NCBI GenBank assembly: GCA_022578605.1
Contig: MU394076.1
Span: forward strand, 248,001 to 312,000
Length of the DNA stretch: 64,000 nt
Origin: Camillea tinctor
Taxonomy: Eukaryota; Ascomycota; Sordariomycetes; Xylariales; Xylariaceae
Direction: 5' to 3'
Part shown: piece after piece, positions 1-12,738 of the stretch
How positions within the stretch are numbered: the first letter of the stretch is position 1
Layout: every line of letters begins with the position of its first letter
Position numbers and translations under genes: made by a program
The notes under the pieces: generated by a model
What the model was told of the DNA's origin: nothing
Database searches by the model: none
What the model saw: only the letters and a program-made list of their open reading frames with translations

Positions 1-857
1 CACCACAGTCTTTTTAAGTCATGCAGCCATAGGTCGTGAGCAACTACTCGAAATTCTTGTGTCATCATAGGCGGCCGATTAGCAGTCCCCTATTTTGAGA
101 TATATACATTTACGGGGGCAATAGTAATATTGTCCTACTTAGATCAGTCCATGGCCCCATGCCCCGTTCCATGTTTGGATTTACGCCCTGTTTATGGGGT
201 TGTGATCTTAGAAAGGTTCTATCGTCTCATAGGACCTAAGTCGAAAAGATTTTGGTCTACGCATAATTTAATAGAGAGTGTGTAGATCGAGGATAATGGA
301 CAGCAAGGGGTCCAAGAGATTTGATCATACACCACTCATTCACAAAACATGAAAAATAATATAACAGCATACTTAAACAAATTGGCCAATCTATCTACCT
401 GATCTGAAGCCATCCCGTTTTGTGAAAGGGGAAAAAAAGAGAAGGAAAAAAAGCAAGTGCCAGTCCAGTCTGCACGCCCTTGTCCGCCCTGGGTAAACTG
501 GTTTCTCATTCCTACGCCGAAAACAACCACCCATGCAGTAAGACGTGATCCTCTCACAAATTTTTCTTTTGCGTCCTCTTCGATTCCATCCTAACCATTG
601 CGTCACAGTTGTCAAGAATCATGGCAGGCGTCGAAGGGGGGAAATTATGAGTTATGCCGAAATGAAAAAAAAAATAAATGCAAACGCTCCAAAAAAAATT
701 AGATACGATACCGCCATGACCAGCAAATGACTAGAAACTTTTGTTCACCAGTCGTTAATGCGACTTTCGTATCTTTATGTTTATGTGCAATCATGAAACC
801 CCTCACGCTCGTCCGTCGTCCGTCGTCCGTCGTCCAATCCACCTTCCCGTCAAAGGC
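1..857. other. Gene-free 3' flank of the UFD4-like gene
   Basis: No reading frame here has family resemblance or splice structure that I can support. It is the downstream flank of the HECT ligase on the minus strand, with A-rich runs around 665-700 and a short GTCCGTC tandem repeat close to the stop codon. Confidence 0.6.
811..835. repeat. GTCCGTC heptamer tandem repeat
   Basis: Three full copies plus a partial fourth copy of the 7-base unit GTCCGTC, lying 23 bases beyond the stop codon of the HECT ligase, so probably in its 3' untranslated region. Confidence 0.8.
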
Positions 858-3800
858 TTAGGACAAATGGAAGGCACCCTGGCCTTCCTTGATAGCAGTA
901 AATAGCTGTCGCCTCATGCTGTCGATGCTGGTATAGTCAGGAAGTTTTAGGTAGTTGACACATGTCATGACGCTAGGGAGATAGTCATCAGATGTATAAG
1001 GGGGTTCGCTGGGTTTGCAAACCACAGTAAACATAGGGGTCAAGCTCTTGAAACCTGTCGTACCATATTAGTTTATGTATTACCAGCGTGTGGTTGTCTA
1101 ACTTACCTCCGATTGGGAGTTTGGGGCTGCCTGTTGTAAACTGCAAGAAATCGCGACGTTGCGCAGGCGTCAGTTCACTCATGGTTTGGAGCAGGTTCCT
1201 GACGCTTCTGCTGTCCATGTTGAAGCCGTGATCGGCTTTGATAGAGTCCATTAGAGCTAAAAGGAGTACGATTAGTCATTGGCAATGCGAAAGTCATGTT
1301 ATAAGAAAAAAACTTACTCTCAAGGGACCAGTCTTCCTCGACACGACCGAAGAGAGTCACGAGCTCGTCAGGCGTAAACGCGCTTAAAGCTGAGTAGGGG
1401 AACACCTGGGAGAAGCCGGTGCGGAAGGCTTCCACCTGACGCTTGACGCCAGAGCCCAAAGTCATGTCGATAACCTTGTCAAGGTACGATTCTACATTAT
1501 AGATAGTGACTTGCATATGAGATCCACCGGCAATGAGCTCTATTTCAGGATATCCTGGCAGCGTGAAGTCGAGAGCAAGGTCCTCAAGTGTAGTGCCATC
1601 GATGACAATCCGCTCCGTATCCGCAACCTTCTGCGCAGGCGTTCGCTTAGGGTCCTCGTCGATTGCCTTCTTTGCCAGAGCGAATTTCTTGATATGCTTA
1701 AGGGAATTTGCCAAACCAGGATCCACAATCTTCACTGCGCCGAGGGATGGCTTCACACCTGAAGAGCCCTCTCCAATGCGGAAAAAGATAGGGTTGAAAT
1801 TGATGTCGATGATACGGGAATCTATCATTGATCTGGCCACAAACTTTCCAAGCATCTTAAACAACTGGCAGATAATACCCGCAGTCGAGTCTTCGTCGTG
1901 AAGAGGCCTCGGGAAAAGGCCATTTGGTCCAGAAACAAACTCTTCGCTGTCATTAGAATCCATCTCGCGCCAAAGTTTGAGTTTCTTCTTGGAAAATTCC
2001 TTGGAAACAGTAGAATAGAACTCGAGAGTTGGACCAAGACCTGTTCCTACTTCCTCGAAATATTCTACCTCTAGGATACTCTGTGAGCTGCCATATAGTT
2101 CCATAACCTTTAGAGCAGATTCTAGGATCTTAGCCCGCGAGATGCGCACTTTTTGTCGTTGGAGGCGGCCGAGGAATGGTCGCTCATCACGACGGTCTCG
2201 GCGGGTTTCTTCCTGTTGCGCGTTTTGCCATCGGCTCATGGAACGTGCATAGCCAAATGATGTCGACTGGAGGAACAAGTGGCGTGTCTCAAAAGGAAAC
2301 AGGAATGGATACAGCCGGGCTAGATCCTCACTCCAACCGGGCAAGCAATTACTAGCCACAATGAGAGGTTCCTCGAGCTGACGGTTAAGTTTCGCCGTCA
2401 ACTTAGTGTTGACAAATTGCGAGAGGGGCTCAACGTTTAGCCTGAGGGCCGTCTTATTTTCCACCATGATATCTTCAATATTGGCATTGAGATCGTGAAG
2501 GATGTTGAGCAATCGCAGAATAGAGGCTGTTGTAGGATTATTGGCCAAGGACACTGGTACACCGTTCACATCTGAAGCGCCGTCGGAAGACGATGCGAAG
2601 CCAATAGGCTCGGCCGGAGGCGGTCCCTTGACCCGGCGGAACTTGATAGTATGCACCGCAGACCAAACACTACGGTTTAGGTGCTCATCTGTAGGGGACG
2701 ATGAGTTGTGGACAGCCCGGTAAATAGTAGTCTCGTTGGGAATGACGCGATCGTCAAGACTAAACTCAATATGCCAGTCTTGTGGTACAGATTGTATAGC
2801 AGCAGCGTACGAGAGCGGCCGTGAAGATGAAGCAGGCGTTGGTGTTGGCGTACTCTGTTGCAACGGTGAAGGTTGAGGTGCACTGCGACTTGGAATATTG
2901 GCGAGTCCTCCACTCTGGGCGGGGGTTGGTACTCTTGTTCCATCTTCCTTCCTAGCTGTTATCTTTCCGCCTGCAGCAACCTCAAGGTTCACTGCAGATG
3001 GATCCGGCCCGGGTGCATCCTCCATGTCTTCATCCAATTCACCAACAATGGCATCTAGAGCACTGCTATCTGCAATGTCGGCATCGTCATCGTCGTCGTC
3101 ACTAATTTGTCTCTCGTCGGCACATTCCAAGGCGTTCTGTAAACCCTCTTCATCCGCTGGTGGAGGAGGGGGAGGGGGAGGGGCTGGTGTGTCGGTAGAG
3201 GTCACTGCATGTCGCCGTGTTGATCTGCGAAGAGAGGTAGCCTTGTCGCGTCCGGAACTAGGCGCTTGGCTCGGAGTAGACGGAGCCTCGGTTTGGCCCG
3301 GTTGCTTTGATTTGGATCTTCGCTGTGGGCGTGAGCTAGAGGCCTGAGGGGGTGCTGGTGGAGGGACAGGAGTCGAAGAGAACCCTGCGCCCAGGCGGTC
3401 GGCTAATCGTTCTGGTGGGGGCAGACCTGCAGATCCAGCCATAGCAGCCAACGCTCTAGATAGTCCGTCACGGGGTCTAGGCGCACGGGGACGCTCATGG
3501 AGGCTGATGCGCGGCCGTAGGTAGTCATCTAAGGCCTTGAAGGTTGCGATTGCATGAATTGACACCATAATGTTACGATAGGAACGGGGAATGTCAGAGT
3601 CATCATCCGCAACAAGTTTTAGTCGAATCTGTTTAGCTAGCATCGATGCTGCGCTGCTTCGGTTGCCATCAAATGTATTATGGTGGACAGTAATGACTTC
3701 AAAATGCTCCGATCGGCTTAGAAGATCTTGAAGTTTGTGGATCATGACGCTAAATGGTGTTGTTGGGGAATCGACAACCACAGCGTTCGGCTTTGACACA

Positions 3801-6800
3801 ACAGACTTGCCCATAAACACCTCGAGAAACGCTGCTCTTGCAGAATTCGCCAAGGCATCATCAGGGTTGCTAAAGACCTCTTCTAGAACGCGGACGAGAC
3901 CAGATGCGAGCAACTCGGCACTCGTTACGCTTTCCAACACATCAGCGTCGAAAAATGAGGCCAATCTCTCAAACAGAATGATACCGTTATGTGGAGCAAG
4001 ATCCGGGGCCGTCCGCTGAAGATAGAAGGCCTCGATATCGGAGGCGAGTGCTTGGAGGTTATGGAGAATCTTGAGAGCCTTTTTCTTCATAGTCTTACCA
4101 TGTTTTTCGGTCTCGTGAGCCTCTAGGAACTTCTTCGCAGCTTCGGAAATTTTAGACTTCATGGAAGGAATGTCGGCGACGAAGAGACGTGGCGGCCCAT
4201 CTAGAGACATTGTAGACCCATCAGAGCTGACCGGCGACCCAGTCATGTTATCATCATGTTGGTCGTTCTCCTGGTCATCCTCGTCTTCATTGTCCTCATT
4301 CTCGTCGTCGTCTTCATCGTCTTCGTTGTCCTCGTTGTCCTCGTCATCCTCGCCGTCATCGTCCTCATCATCCGAGTCATTATGTATTGAGACCCTATCA
4401 GCATCACCACCGTCCGCAGATGCCATGCTATGGTCTGTCGATGATGTCTCGGTTGGTTTTGTTTCCGGCTCTTGGTATTCGGCAGCTAGCTTAGCGATTT
4501 CCGTAATAACACCCTCACGATAGATCTGGTAGCGGTATATGTCATCCAATCGGTTTAGAAGGAGCTCTGTTGTTTGGATTGCAGACATGACCAGAGACGG
4601 GTGGTCTTTTTGGGATAGTATAGATGCCAGAAATGAGGCATAAGGCACCGCTTTGAGAGCATCGACGAGGATGTCCTTGTCTAGGTTGGAAAGCATCTTC
4701 AACTGAGCGGTAAGCACCTTTTGGCGAACGCTCAGGTTCACGGTGCTAGAGAATGCGTCGGTAAGAGTCGGGAACAAGATCAAAGCGAACCTCCGCACTT
4801 GATCCTTGCAGTCTTCTAATAGTTCAAGCCTCTTCTCCGACGACGATTTCTTTCGTGACCCAAGGGAGGATGGCGTTATAGGCTCAGCAAGGTCAACCTC
4901 CCCAGGCATGTGAGGTGCCGAGGGATCAGCCCACTTCAGACCAGGAAGCAACTCGCAGACGACGTTAAGAGTCTCGATGATTTGTTCACGTGGTCGGTGG
5001 ATCAAGGCTTGCATTATAACCACACTATCAAGCTTAGAGGCGACATCCTCATTCTCACTAGGGGGGGAGACGCCTGTCAGAATCTGGTAGAGAGTCTCCA
5101 CAACATTCAGCTTGAACAGTTCAGCCGAGAGACGTGGGCTTGCTCGAGCTGTGATGGCCAGAACACGGAGAAATTGAGTATGGATATGTGTACTGATGAG
5201 GTTCGTCGTACCAGGAACCAAAAGTCGTAGAATGGCCCTAAGGAGATCAACACTGACTAGCTGCTCTAGTTTAGACGACTGATATTTAAAGCTCTCAATA
5301 ATGCGGGTGACGCAAAGCGATGCCTGCTCTACGACACGCTGGTCACTGCTTCCTAGAACGTTCAGAAGGATCGGCATCACATCCCTAATCACACCAAAGG
5401 AATCTTCTGGGATGTTGCGACAGCAATTCGCAGCAGTAGTAACAGCAGTTCGCTGGGTGCTTGTGGCGAAAAAGTCTAGGTAAGATAGACAAGCGGTTAA
5501 CCCGCCTTCTCGAACGATACTAGTAGGATATTCCACAGAAATCTTCTCCAAGGTACTCAAAGCCTGCTCAGCAAGGTCAATAAACTGTATCTCCAGGAGT
5601 TTCTGGCATAGGACAGGGACAGCTCCGCCGTAAACTACGTTGGCAGCACTAGCTGGAAGAGCCTCCATGAGATTAGCTAGACAACGGCAAGCGAGCAGCA
5701 TGATTTCGGGGCTCTCCTCGCCAGTAAAGTCGTTAGGTTGCATCAGGGACACCAGCTCCTTCACAAATGCGTCCGGTGAGAAATGACCAGAGAGGTTATC
5801 CTCATTAGATACCAGAAGTATTTCCGACAACTCCTGCAGAGCGATAAGCTGTACCGAAGAATCGCCCTTCTGCCGAAGGTTCGCGAGGATCTCTCGTAAT
5901 CTCGAGGAAATCCCAGACATCATGCCAGTCAAAGCTCTAAGTGTACTGGAGAGGCCAGCGCCCGAGGGACCTCCAAAACCACCGAACGGGTCGTCCTCAT
6001 CGTAGGCATGGCGGTGGTCATCATCGTCATCGTCGTTGTCGTTGTCGTTGTCATTGTCGTCACTATCATCGTCCGGATCGCGGGCAGGATGTGGAGGGGG
6101 AGGAGGAGGCGGCGGATCCGCATCTCTTGCTTGTTCCTCGGTTCCAGTCATAGTAGTGTCTTGGTCAGCAGGGATGGCATTGGTACTTGAAGTTCGTTTC
6201 GATCGACGAGTTGAACTTGAAGAAGTGCTAGTTGTTGTAGAGTCTGGGTAGGTTTCAATGGGTCAATAAGAATGTTACCAGAAACTTTCGGAGCCCTAGA
6301 GGAACCTCGTACCTTGCGTTGCTTGTACAACTTTCTCTTTCTTATTGCGACTCGACTTGCGGCTCGAGGAAGCAGAAGCCGAGGCTGAAGGGTCCTGCAT
6401 AGTAGCAGAGGGGGGAGTATCAGAACTAAGACGAAGGAAGATATTAGCAAAGTAGCAAGCAGAGAGCTATTCCCTGGCAACAACCTACCCAGTTGGACTA
6501 GACATGGTAGCTGTGGCCTTCCCCTTCCGCTTACGTGCTGAGGACACTGGTGTAGACTCTTCAGGTAGCGGCTCGGGAACCCTCTGCCGTTTGGACCGGC
6601 GGGTGGAAGAAGATGACGAAGGTTCGGCTGCAGGAGGCAGCGGTGGGTTAGACTCTCGAGTGGCCGTCTTTCTTTTACGCGAAGGCGGGGGCTTCGAGGC
6701 CTGGTTCGGATCGGGAGTAGAGGGCGAAGCTTCGGGGTCAGCAGGAGCTTGACCAACAGGATGGTCGGCAGGTGAAGCTGCCTGGTTCGCGGCGTGGCGC

Positions 6801-6829
6801 GCAGAAGATCGTGTAAGTCTAGAAGACAT
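858..6829 (-). CDS. UFD4: HECT-type E3 ubiquitin ligase, Ufd4/TRIP12 family
   Basis: Five exons: 6829-6489, 6425-6313, 6243-1318, 1256-1107 and 1054-858, giving about 1908 residues. The four introns have GT..AG ends and keep the frame. The N-terminal 150 residues are Ser/Pro-rich with basic KRKR-like stretches. An armadillo-like helical region follows ([27 protein letters not shown]). Very acidic Asp/Glu runs lie early in exon 3 and again mid-protein. The C-terminal HECT domain contains [31 protein letters not shown] and, in the last exon, [17 protein letters not shown], whose Cys (about residue 1875) should carry the ubiquitin thioester. Family knowledge: Ufd4 and TRIP12 act in the ubiquitin-fusion and N-degron degradation pathways. 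The start at 6829 is the first ATG of the open N-terminal exon ([12 protein letters not shown]). The family call is firm; substrate and partner are inference. Confidence 0.93.
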
Positions 6830-9436
6830 GAGTACGTGTTCAATGCCGCATTCAGAATGTGGCGGGCGGAGATGATGCAGGGATAGTGTCGAGGAGAGGG
6901 GGAGGGAGGAAGTATGCGTGGTGGAGTGCGAAAAGATCAAAGTCGCCAGTCAAGAAGCTCGGCAAGCTCGTTGCGAGAAAGAGAGCTCGCTTTACAAGGA
7001 CCAAGGTTAGGATTCGGGTACAAGTAGATGCAGATGCCCCATGGGTCCGCGCAGTTGTGCACCTTGAGGAAATTGGCACAAAGATAATAACAAAAACAGT
7101 CGTGGTGATTGTGACTGCAAGACAAGATTTGATGTGATTGAAAGGGTGACAAAGAATGGTAAATGAGTGACTTGGTGAGAAGTAGCTTTTTTTTTTTTTT
7201 TGCAACTACAAATGTTCAACCGAGCCTAAAACCTGGGCAACTTATTTGCCCCTCCCTTCCCTTCAAACATCAGATGAATAAGAGACAGTGATTGGATGTA
7301 GATGACGAATGGGAGGAGAGAGAAAAAAAAACGAAAAGAAATTTGAATAGCGAAAGTGAATAATTTGAATGATGAAAAAGAGAGGGAAAAAAAAAAAACA
7401 ATGGGGCAAAAGAAAAAGAACCAGCAGGGTTTATTCTGCGAAGAAACCAAAGAATATTTGGTGGTTTTAACTTTTTTTTTCTAATTGCGAAGACAATATG
7501 GTGGAGGAGGGTATGGTAGTGGTGGTGGTGGTGGTGGTAGTGTTAGATAAGATGTTGGAAGGTGCTGTGGTTTGTATGTTGTTCCAGTTGGTTTTGGGGG
7601 GAAGGAAGGGGATTTGGGGGATGTACCAAGGTAGACAGGCCACTATGTATTATCATACCTGGGAGATAACGAAGACGACGAGGTAAGTGCGCCGGCGACA
7701 GATCGCAGATTCGAACTTGGATGATTCGAGTTTACAATAGAAGGCAGTCGCGCCGAGGTTTCCTTTTCGACAACCGATCGAGAGCGCGAGTTCGCAGTAG
7801 CTGAATTTCGGTCTGCCATGGATTACGCCATGAAAGGCAGCCCGCGATAGATTAACGACTTCGGAACAGCTTGTCGAGACCCTTCCACTGTTTCTTCTTC
7901 TTTTTTTCTTCCCTTTTCTTGTTTCTTCTTTCTTATTTTTTCTTCCTCCTTTTTTTTTTCTCTATTTCTTCCTTCAAACAATCATCGGATGGAAAAGAAG
8001 AATTTTTAAAAAGGACAGAATAATAATAAAAATAATAAAAAATTGACTATTCAATAAGAACAGAAAATAGTCGTGATGATGATGACGTCGTGGGTCGATT
8101 GAGAATTTCTCGATGGTGTGTAATTGTAGTTGTTAGGTAGTTTTATCTTTCTACCTCTCCCTGTCGTCTATGCGGTCGGTCGTGGTGGTCGATATATGTT
8201 GAGTGTGGGCAGTGGGAATGGAAAAGAAACTGGGGAGGCAGCTGTTGTCGCCAAAGCTTTGCAACTCAAAAAGTTGGAGGTTCGACTAGTGTCGGTCGGG
8301 TGGGAAGTAAGTCGGAGGAAGTTTAACTGCATCGGCGGCCTACTGATGGTGGTAGGTGTAAAGTAGTAGTAAGTACTAGGTTTTCCTTTTTCTTTTTTTT
8401 TCCTTCTTTTTTCTTTTTTCCTTTTTTCTTCTCTTTTGACTCACCCCCCTCCACCCCCCCAAGTGTTGCCTATCAGCGTCTATCGGGGTCTATCAGTTGC
8501 GGGCGTCCCTTGTTTTGTCTAAGTGGGTTCTCTACCCACTAGGTACATAAGTATTGTGGGTATACTTGCTGGCGGGGGTGTCGTATTATACATTTGCCAA
8601 GACTTTGGGCACTTGCATACCAGCTAACTTCTGTGAGTTGCCGTACGGATTACAAGGATGCTACTAATAAGAACATTGAACAACAACTTTTTACTATTGA
8701 AGCATCAGCCGAACTTATTCATTCCACCCAACTATATTTACGTTGGTTATCGTCATGGAGCCCTGAGGCTCTCACACACACACGCTTCTCTTTCTTTTTA
8801 CTATCGCCCTCGTGGCAGTCTCCTTTAACCGAGCGAGTAATATCTCTTGAAATCTTTCGCTTACCTACTATTTTTGAAGTACTACTTAAAACTTACTTTC
8901 TAAACCCAACTTATTATGCTATGTACACTACTTAGGTACCTGTCAACCTATACATGCGCAGCTATGTGTGCACCTAGTATGTACATACATACATACATAT
9001 ACACACATTTGTACTAACCTACTTATCATCAACCTTCAACTTGATGCCTTGAATTGTGCAGTAGTCCCTAACCTAGCCTAGTACTTTTGAGACAGTACAG
9101 GCTGATTTGCTACCTACCGGATTGATGCCTGATGTATTTATTATCTCTATCCGCAACGCAATCAATTCAAATATTCTCGTGATACCGCGACCCAACTTCA
9201 TGAGTGGTACTGCGAAATCAATACCAAATGCTAGGAAATGTTATAATCTCCCTACCCGTCTATCATATAGGGGAAATGCTCCACTTTCGTGATCTAATCT
9301 TGCAGCCAATACTAATAGATATCAATGGAAAATTATGGCAAGCCATTCCGAGGTACACACAATTCTTGCATACAATCGATATTTTAGCTAGATTAGGTCA
9401 AGGGTTGTAATATGTCTTTCTACTCGCTGGATCTGT
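6830..9436. other. Gene-free spacer upstream of UFD4-like gene
   Basis: This 2.6 kb stretch holds the promoter and leader of the HECT ligase (right of 6829 on the minus strand) and the 3' flank of the E1 alpha gene. Visible structure is low complexity only: a T run near 7187-7201, purine-rich sequence at 7310-7410 (pyrimidine-rich on the transcribed strand), pyrimidine tracts at 7887-7975 and 8383-8440, and a short CATA repeat near 8982-9003. Open frames within it have no protein-like composition. Confidence 0.6.
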
Positions 9437-10976
9437 CTACGCGCCTAGGCTCTCCTTTCCGCCTTCAAATTCGCCCAAGTCGTATTCATCAGGGTACTTC
9501 TCCAGATGGTTTCTTAGCTCCTTCATCTGTGCCTTCATATCGGGGGTCAGCTCTTCATACACGTCCTCAAACATGGCTCGAATCGGAGGCTTCTTCTCCC
9601 GCTCGGCCTCGGAGAAAGCCTTCAGTACATCTCGTCTTATACTGTCACGTGCCTCCTTCTCTTTTGACTCATCCCAGAACCCTTTCGCTTCCATATACTT
9701 GCGCAATCTAGATATAGGATTATCACGGCGTTTCCAATCCTCAACCTCGACCCGGGCTCGATACGCGAAGGAGTCGTCGGAAGTGCTGTGATGACTTACA
9801 CGATAGCTCATCGCTTCTATCAGAACCGGCTTGCCGCCATCTTGCAGAGCCATCTCCCTGGCCTTCTTAGTAACCTCCCTCACTGCCCAAATGTCGTTCC
9901 CGTCAACTCTTACGGTATCAATTCCGTATCCAATGGCTCGGCTAGCAATTCCATCACCCCGATACTGTTCCAGAGTCGGCGTTGATATAGCGTAACCATT
10001 ATTCCGGCAAATAAAAACAACTGGACAAGATCGGGTTGCGGCTATGTTGAGAGCCGCGTGGAAGTCACCTTCGCTAGCGGCGCCCTCGCCAAAATACACA
10101 GCAACAATCCGAGGCGGCAGGGATGGATCGTTAATCCGTTGCATTTTCAGTCCATAGGCTGCACCAGAGGCCTGTGGGATCTGAGTGGCTAAAGGTGACG
10201 ATATGGTGTGCTGCACAAAAGGTCAGTGCTTCAAGTGCAATCTCAAGACATGGTGAGCGTACAATATTCAGATCCCGGCTCCCATAATGCACCGGCATGT
10301 TTCTTCCCCTGCTATAGTCTTTCTTATTCGCGAACAACTGGTTCATGAAATCGCTTAAAGTAAACCCACGTTGCGTAAAAACACCCTGTTCACGGTATTG
10401 GCAGAATATGACGTCTTGCGGATCGAGGATGGAAGCCGAGCCAATACTAATAGCCTCCTCGCCAGCTGATACCATATAAAAGCTTAGACGACCTTGGCGT
10501 TGTGCGTCAAACATGATGAGATCCATTATAGAGATCGTCAACATGTTCCTATATAGCTTGACCACCTCTTCATTGCTGATGTCTTGCTCGAAGGCCTGGT
10601 CCACGACATCTCCATCTTGGTCTACGACCCGGTATGTCGGCAAAGCAGGATAGTCGGATGGTAGGGCAAATTTGAGGTCGCTAGTAAAGGCGCTCTTGAC
10701 AGCACCGGGAAAGGAGACATGAGTCGAACCAGGTCGTTGTGATATACCGCCAACGGACCGAACGCCAATGCCAGGGATGTAAACAGGGGGTCTTCGGGTC
10801 AAAGAGCAGACGGCTCTCCGTAGAGATCCCTTGGGGAGGATTGGTGCCTTCATCGTTGTATCATGACACTGCAGTAGAGATGACTTGGTGCGGCCAATTG
10901 GGTTCTGTGGGAGTGTTGTAAAAGGGGATGCTATTGAAGTGATTGTTGTCAATAGAATACCGGTCAGAGAGGCCAC
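9437..10976 (-). CDS. BCKDHA: Branched-chain 2-oxoacid dehydrogenase E1 alpha subunit (mitochondrial)
   Basis: Two exons, 10976-10263 and 10210-9437, with a 52-base intron, encode 495 residues. The protein is the thiamine-diphosphate-dependent alpha subunit that decarboxylates 2-oxo acids from valine, leucine and isoleucine in the matrix. Seen: an N-terminal stretch rich in Ser, Thr and Arg without acids, consistent with mitochondrial import; REQGVFTQRGF; the cofactor motif GEGAASEGDFHAALN followed by CRNNGYAISTP; and HHSTSDDSFAYR, matching the loop phosphorylated by BCKD kinase in animals. GEGAASEGD distinguishes this family from pyruvate dehydrogenase E1 alpha. The splice joins DLNI to HTISSPLATQIPQ, the family's usual run. 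A later in-frame Met (MKAPILPKG) is an alternative start. The beta subunit is not in the window. Confidence 0.95.
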
Positions 10977-11879
10977 GGGAACTGAGCTGGTTTACTAAAC
11001 GACGTCACTTAAGCCGTGACAAAGCGCAAAGCCGATAGCCGATCATATCCAAGGTCTTGGCAAAGCTAGTTATAGGTCTACCGTATATGTAGATCAGATC
11101 AGCTGCAAACCCCCTTGCCCCCTTTTTTTACTCTATACCTAGCTATCGACAAATTTAGAGAGAACAAACACATGGGAGTACACGTGCACGCTGCATCTAT
11201 AGCGACGACATAACATGGGGTCAGTATGCGTACCCCTCCTATCAAAACCCATGTCAAACTAACAACGGTTTAGTCGGCACTAGGCATGAATAGCTAGAAT
11301 ACCTAGTACGTATGTACATACGTGCTGAGATCATCTAGGGATTACAGCCATATACCTAATACGTATGTTGGTTACGGCAAAAGTAATGTGGCGTAAATGT
11401 ATAAATGATCTGTATGTGAGGTGAAAGGCGCTTGGACATCGGTGATAGACGAGGTAACAAAAACATGCGCATTTGAAATGCCTTTTAGATAGGAATATCA
11501 CCTAAGTGCATGAGCAAATAGGTTAGGTAGGTAGGTCGGTCGCATACCTATGGTGGTTAACAGGTCCAGTTCAGTATTGTCACAACAAGTTTGGTCACCC
11601 GGGTAATAATCCAAAGATGTCAACAGAGCATGTCAAGTAGCAACAGATTCAGTAGAGCTAGCTCTAAGATTATCACCTGTTTCTTCCACCGTGACAACTT
11701 TCATGACCTATGTTGTTTAGATCGGCCACAGCCACGAACTAGCTTTCTGCCATACACACATCGCATGCACCCTCATACATCTAGGTTATCTGTTCGCCGC
11801 ATCACCACACTGACACCACAAGAGTCCGGATCCCTGCGGATACCTTCACCTACCAAACATATTTTCGCAGATACCCGCG
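10977..11879. other. Divergent promoter region, E1 alpha / small membrane protein
   Basis: A 0.9 kb spacer between two divergently transcribed genes, so it should contain both promoters. I see no gene. Several short TACCTA/TAGGTA motifs occur (for example around 11290-11320 and 11521-11535). Confidence 0.55.
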
Positions 11880-12104
11880 ATGTCGTCCGTGGGCCCAAAC
11901 GTAGCCATCGGCTTGACGGTGATCTTCCTCGTCGGAGCAGCCATGGTTCTAGCGTGGAAGGGAAAGCAGATGACACATAACTTCGCACTCGCCATGTTCG
12001 ATGCCAAGAAAGCGCACGAGCGCCGCCAGCAACGCGCCGCGGCGACAGCTAATGACGAGGGAGGAGAAGAGCATGAATTGCAAAATGCTGAATCCTCTGT
12101 TTAG
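11880..12104 (+). CDS. Small single-pass membrane protein, 74 residues, function unknown
   Basis: Single-exon frame starting MSSVGPNVAIGLTVIF. Residues about 7-26 form one clear hydrophobic segment (AIGLTVIFLVGAAMVLAW), followed by positive charges (KGKQ) and then a charged, Arg/Ala-rich and later Glu-rich tail ending ELQNAESSV. By the positive-inside rule the C-terminus probably faces the cytosol or matrix. The composition is protein-like, with a strong third-position G/C preference in the middle, and the segment ends before an AT-rich 3' flank. It lies divergent from the E1 alpha gene and 630 bases upstream of COQ5 on the same strand. I do not recognise the family. An overlapping frame at 11591-11980 lacks such features. 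Coding status is probable rather than certain because of its length. Confidence 0.6.
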   Translation: MSSVGPNVAIGLTVIFLVGAAMVLAWKGKQMTHNFALAMFDAKKAHERRQQRAAATANDEGGEEHELQNAESSV

Positions 12105-12738
12105 GAAAGCGTATGTTTATTTCTTTTTTTTCTTTTCCTTTCCTTTTAGAGCTCTTTCTACGTGATCTTTCGCACATGCACAGATAGTGGGTCAATACCA
12201 TGAAGAGGTATACCAAGTACGGAATACAGGGAGTATGTATGGGAAAGTAGAAGTTGAAAAAGATGGAATGCAACAGCGGGATGAGCATGGGGTAAAAAAC
12301 GATTTAAATAACCCCCCGGTCCCCCACATGCTAGGCCTCCACTATACAAGGATGCTGATCGATCTTGTGTGGACCCCCTTGAAGCTCAACCCTTGTACCC
12401 TGTCTAGAGCTCATCCATTCCGTCCCTCACCTCCGACGTCCGATCTCAAAAAATTCAATTCTGTCTTTCTTCTTTTCTTCGACGATCCCTCCGAGACCAT
12501 GCCGGTTTGCTAACTCGAATTGACCTCCACAGCAAACCTCCCCTATTCCAATCTGAGCATATTTATACGAATTGAGGGGGACAGTCAATTATCTACGCAT
12601 TTTTAAATCACTCAGGCTAAAAATACTTGGAAGGGCAGGGTAAGAGAAAGAGCAAAACGAATCTAAATACCCAGGCAAAAGGGGGAAAAAGGGAAAAGGC
12701 AGAAGAAAAGGGATAACCAAAAACAAAACAAAAAAATT
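12105..12738. other. Spacer upstream of COQ5
   Basis: Contains a pyrimidine tract just after the small membrane protein (12119-12147) and an A/G-rich leader with an AAAACAAAAC-like run directly before the COQ5 start. No gene is visible. Confidence 0.55.

Noticed and set aside
7690..7760. Possible tRNA on the minus strand because of GTTCGAATC
   Set aside because: The B-box-like word has no pairing T stem and no A box or acceptor stem could be found; the same holds for TTCGAATCC near 50449.
8594..8935. 113-codon + frame in the UFD4-like/E1 alpha spacer
   Set aside because: No hydrophobic or domain pattern, no periodic codon bias, no initiation context.
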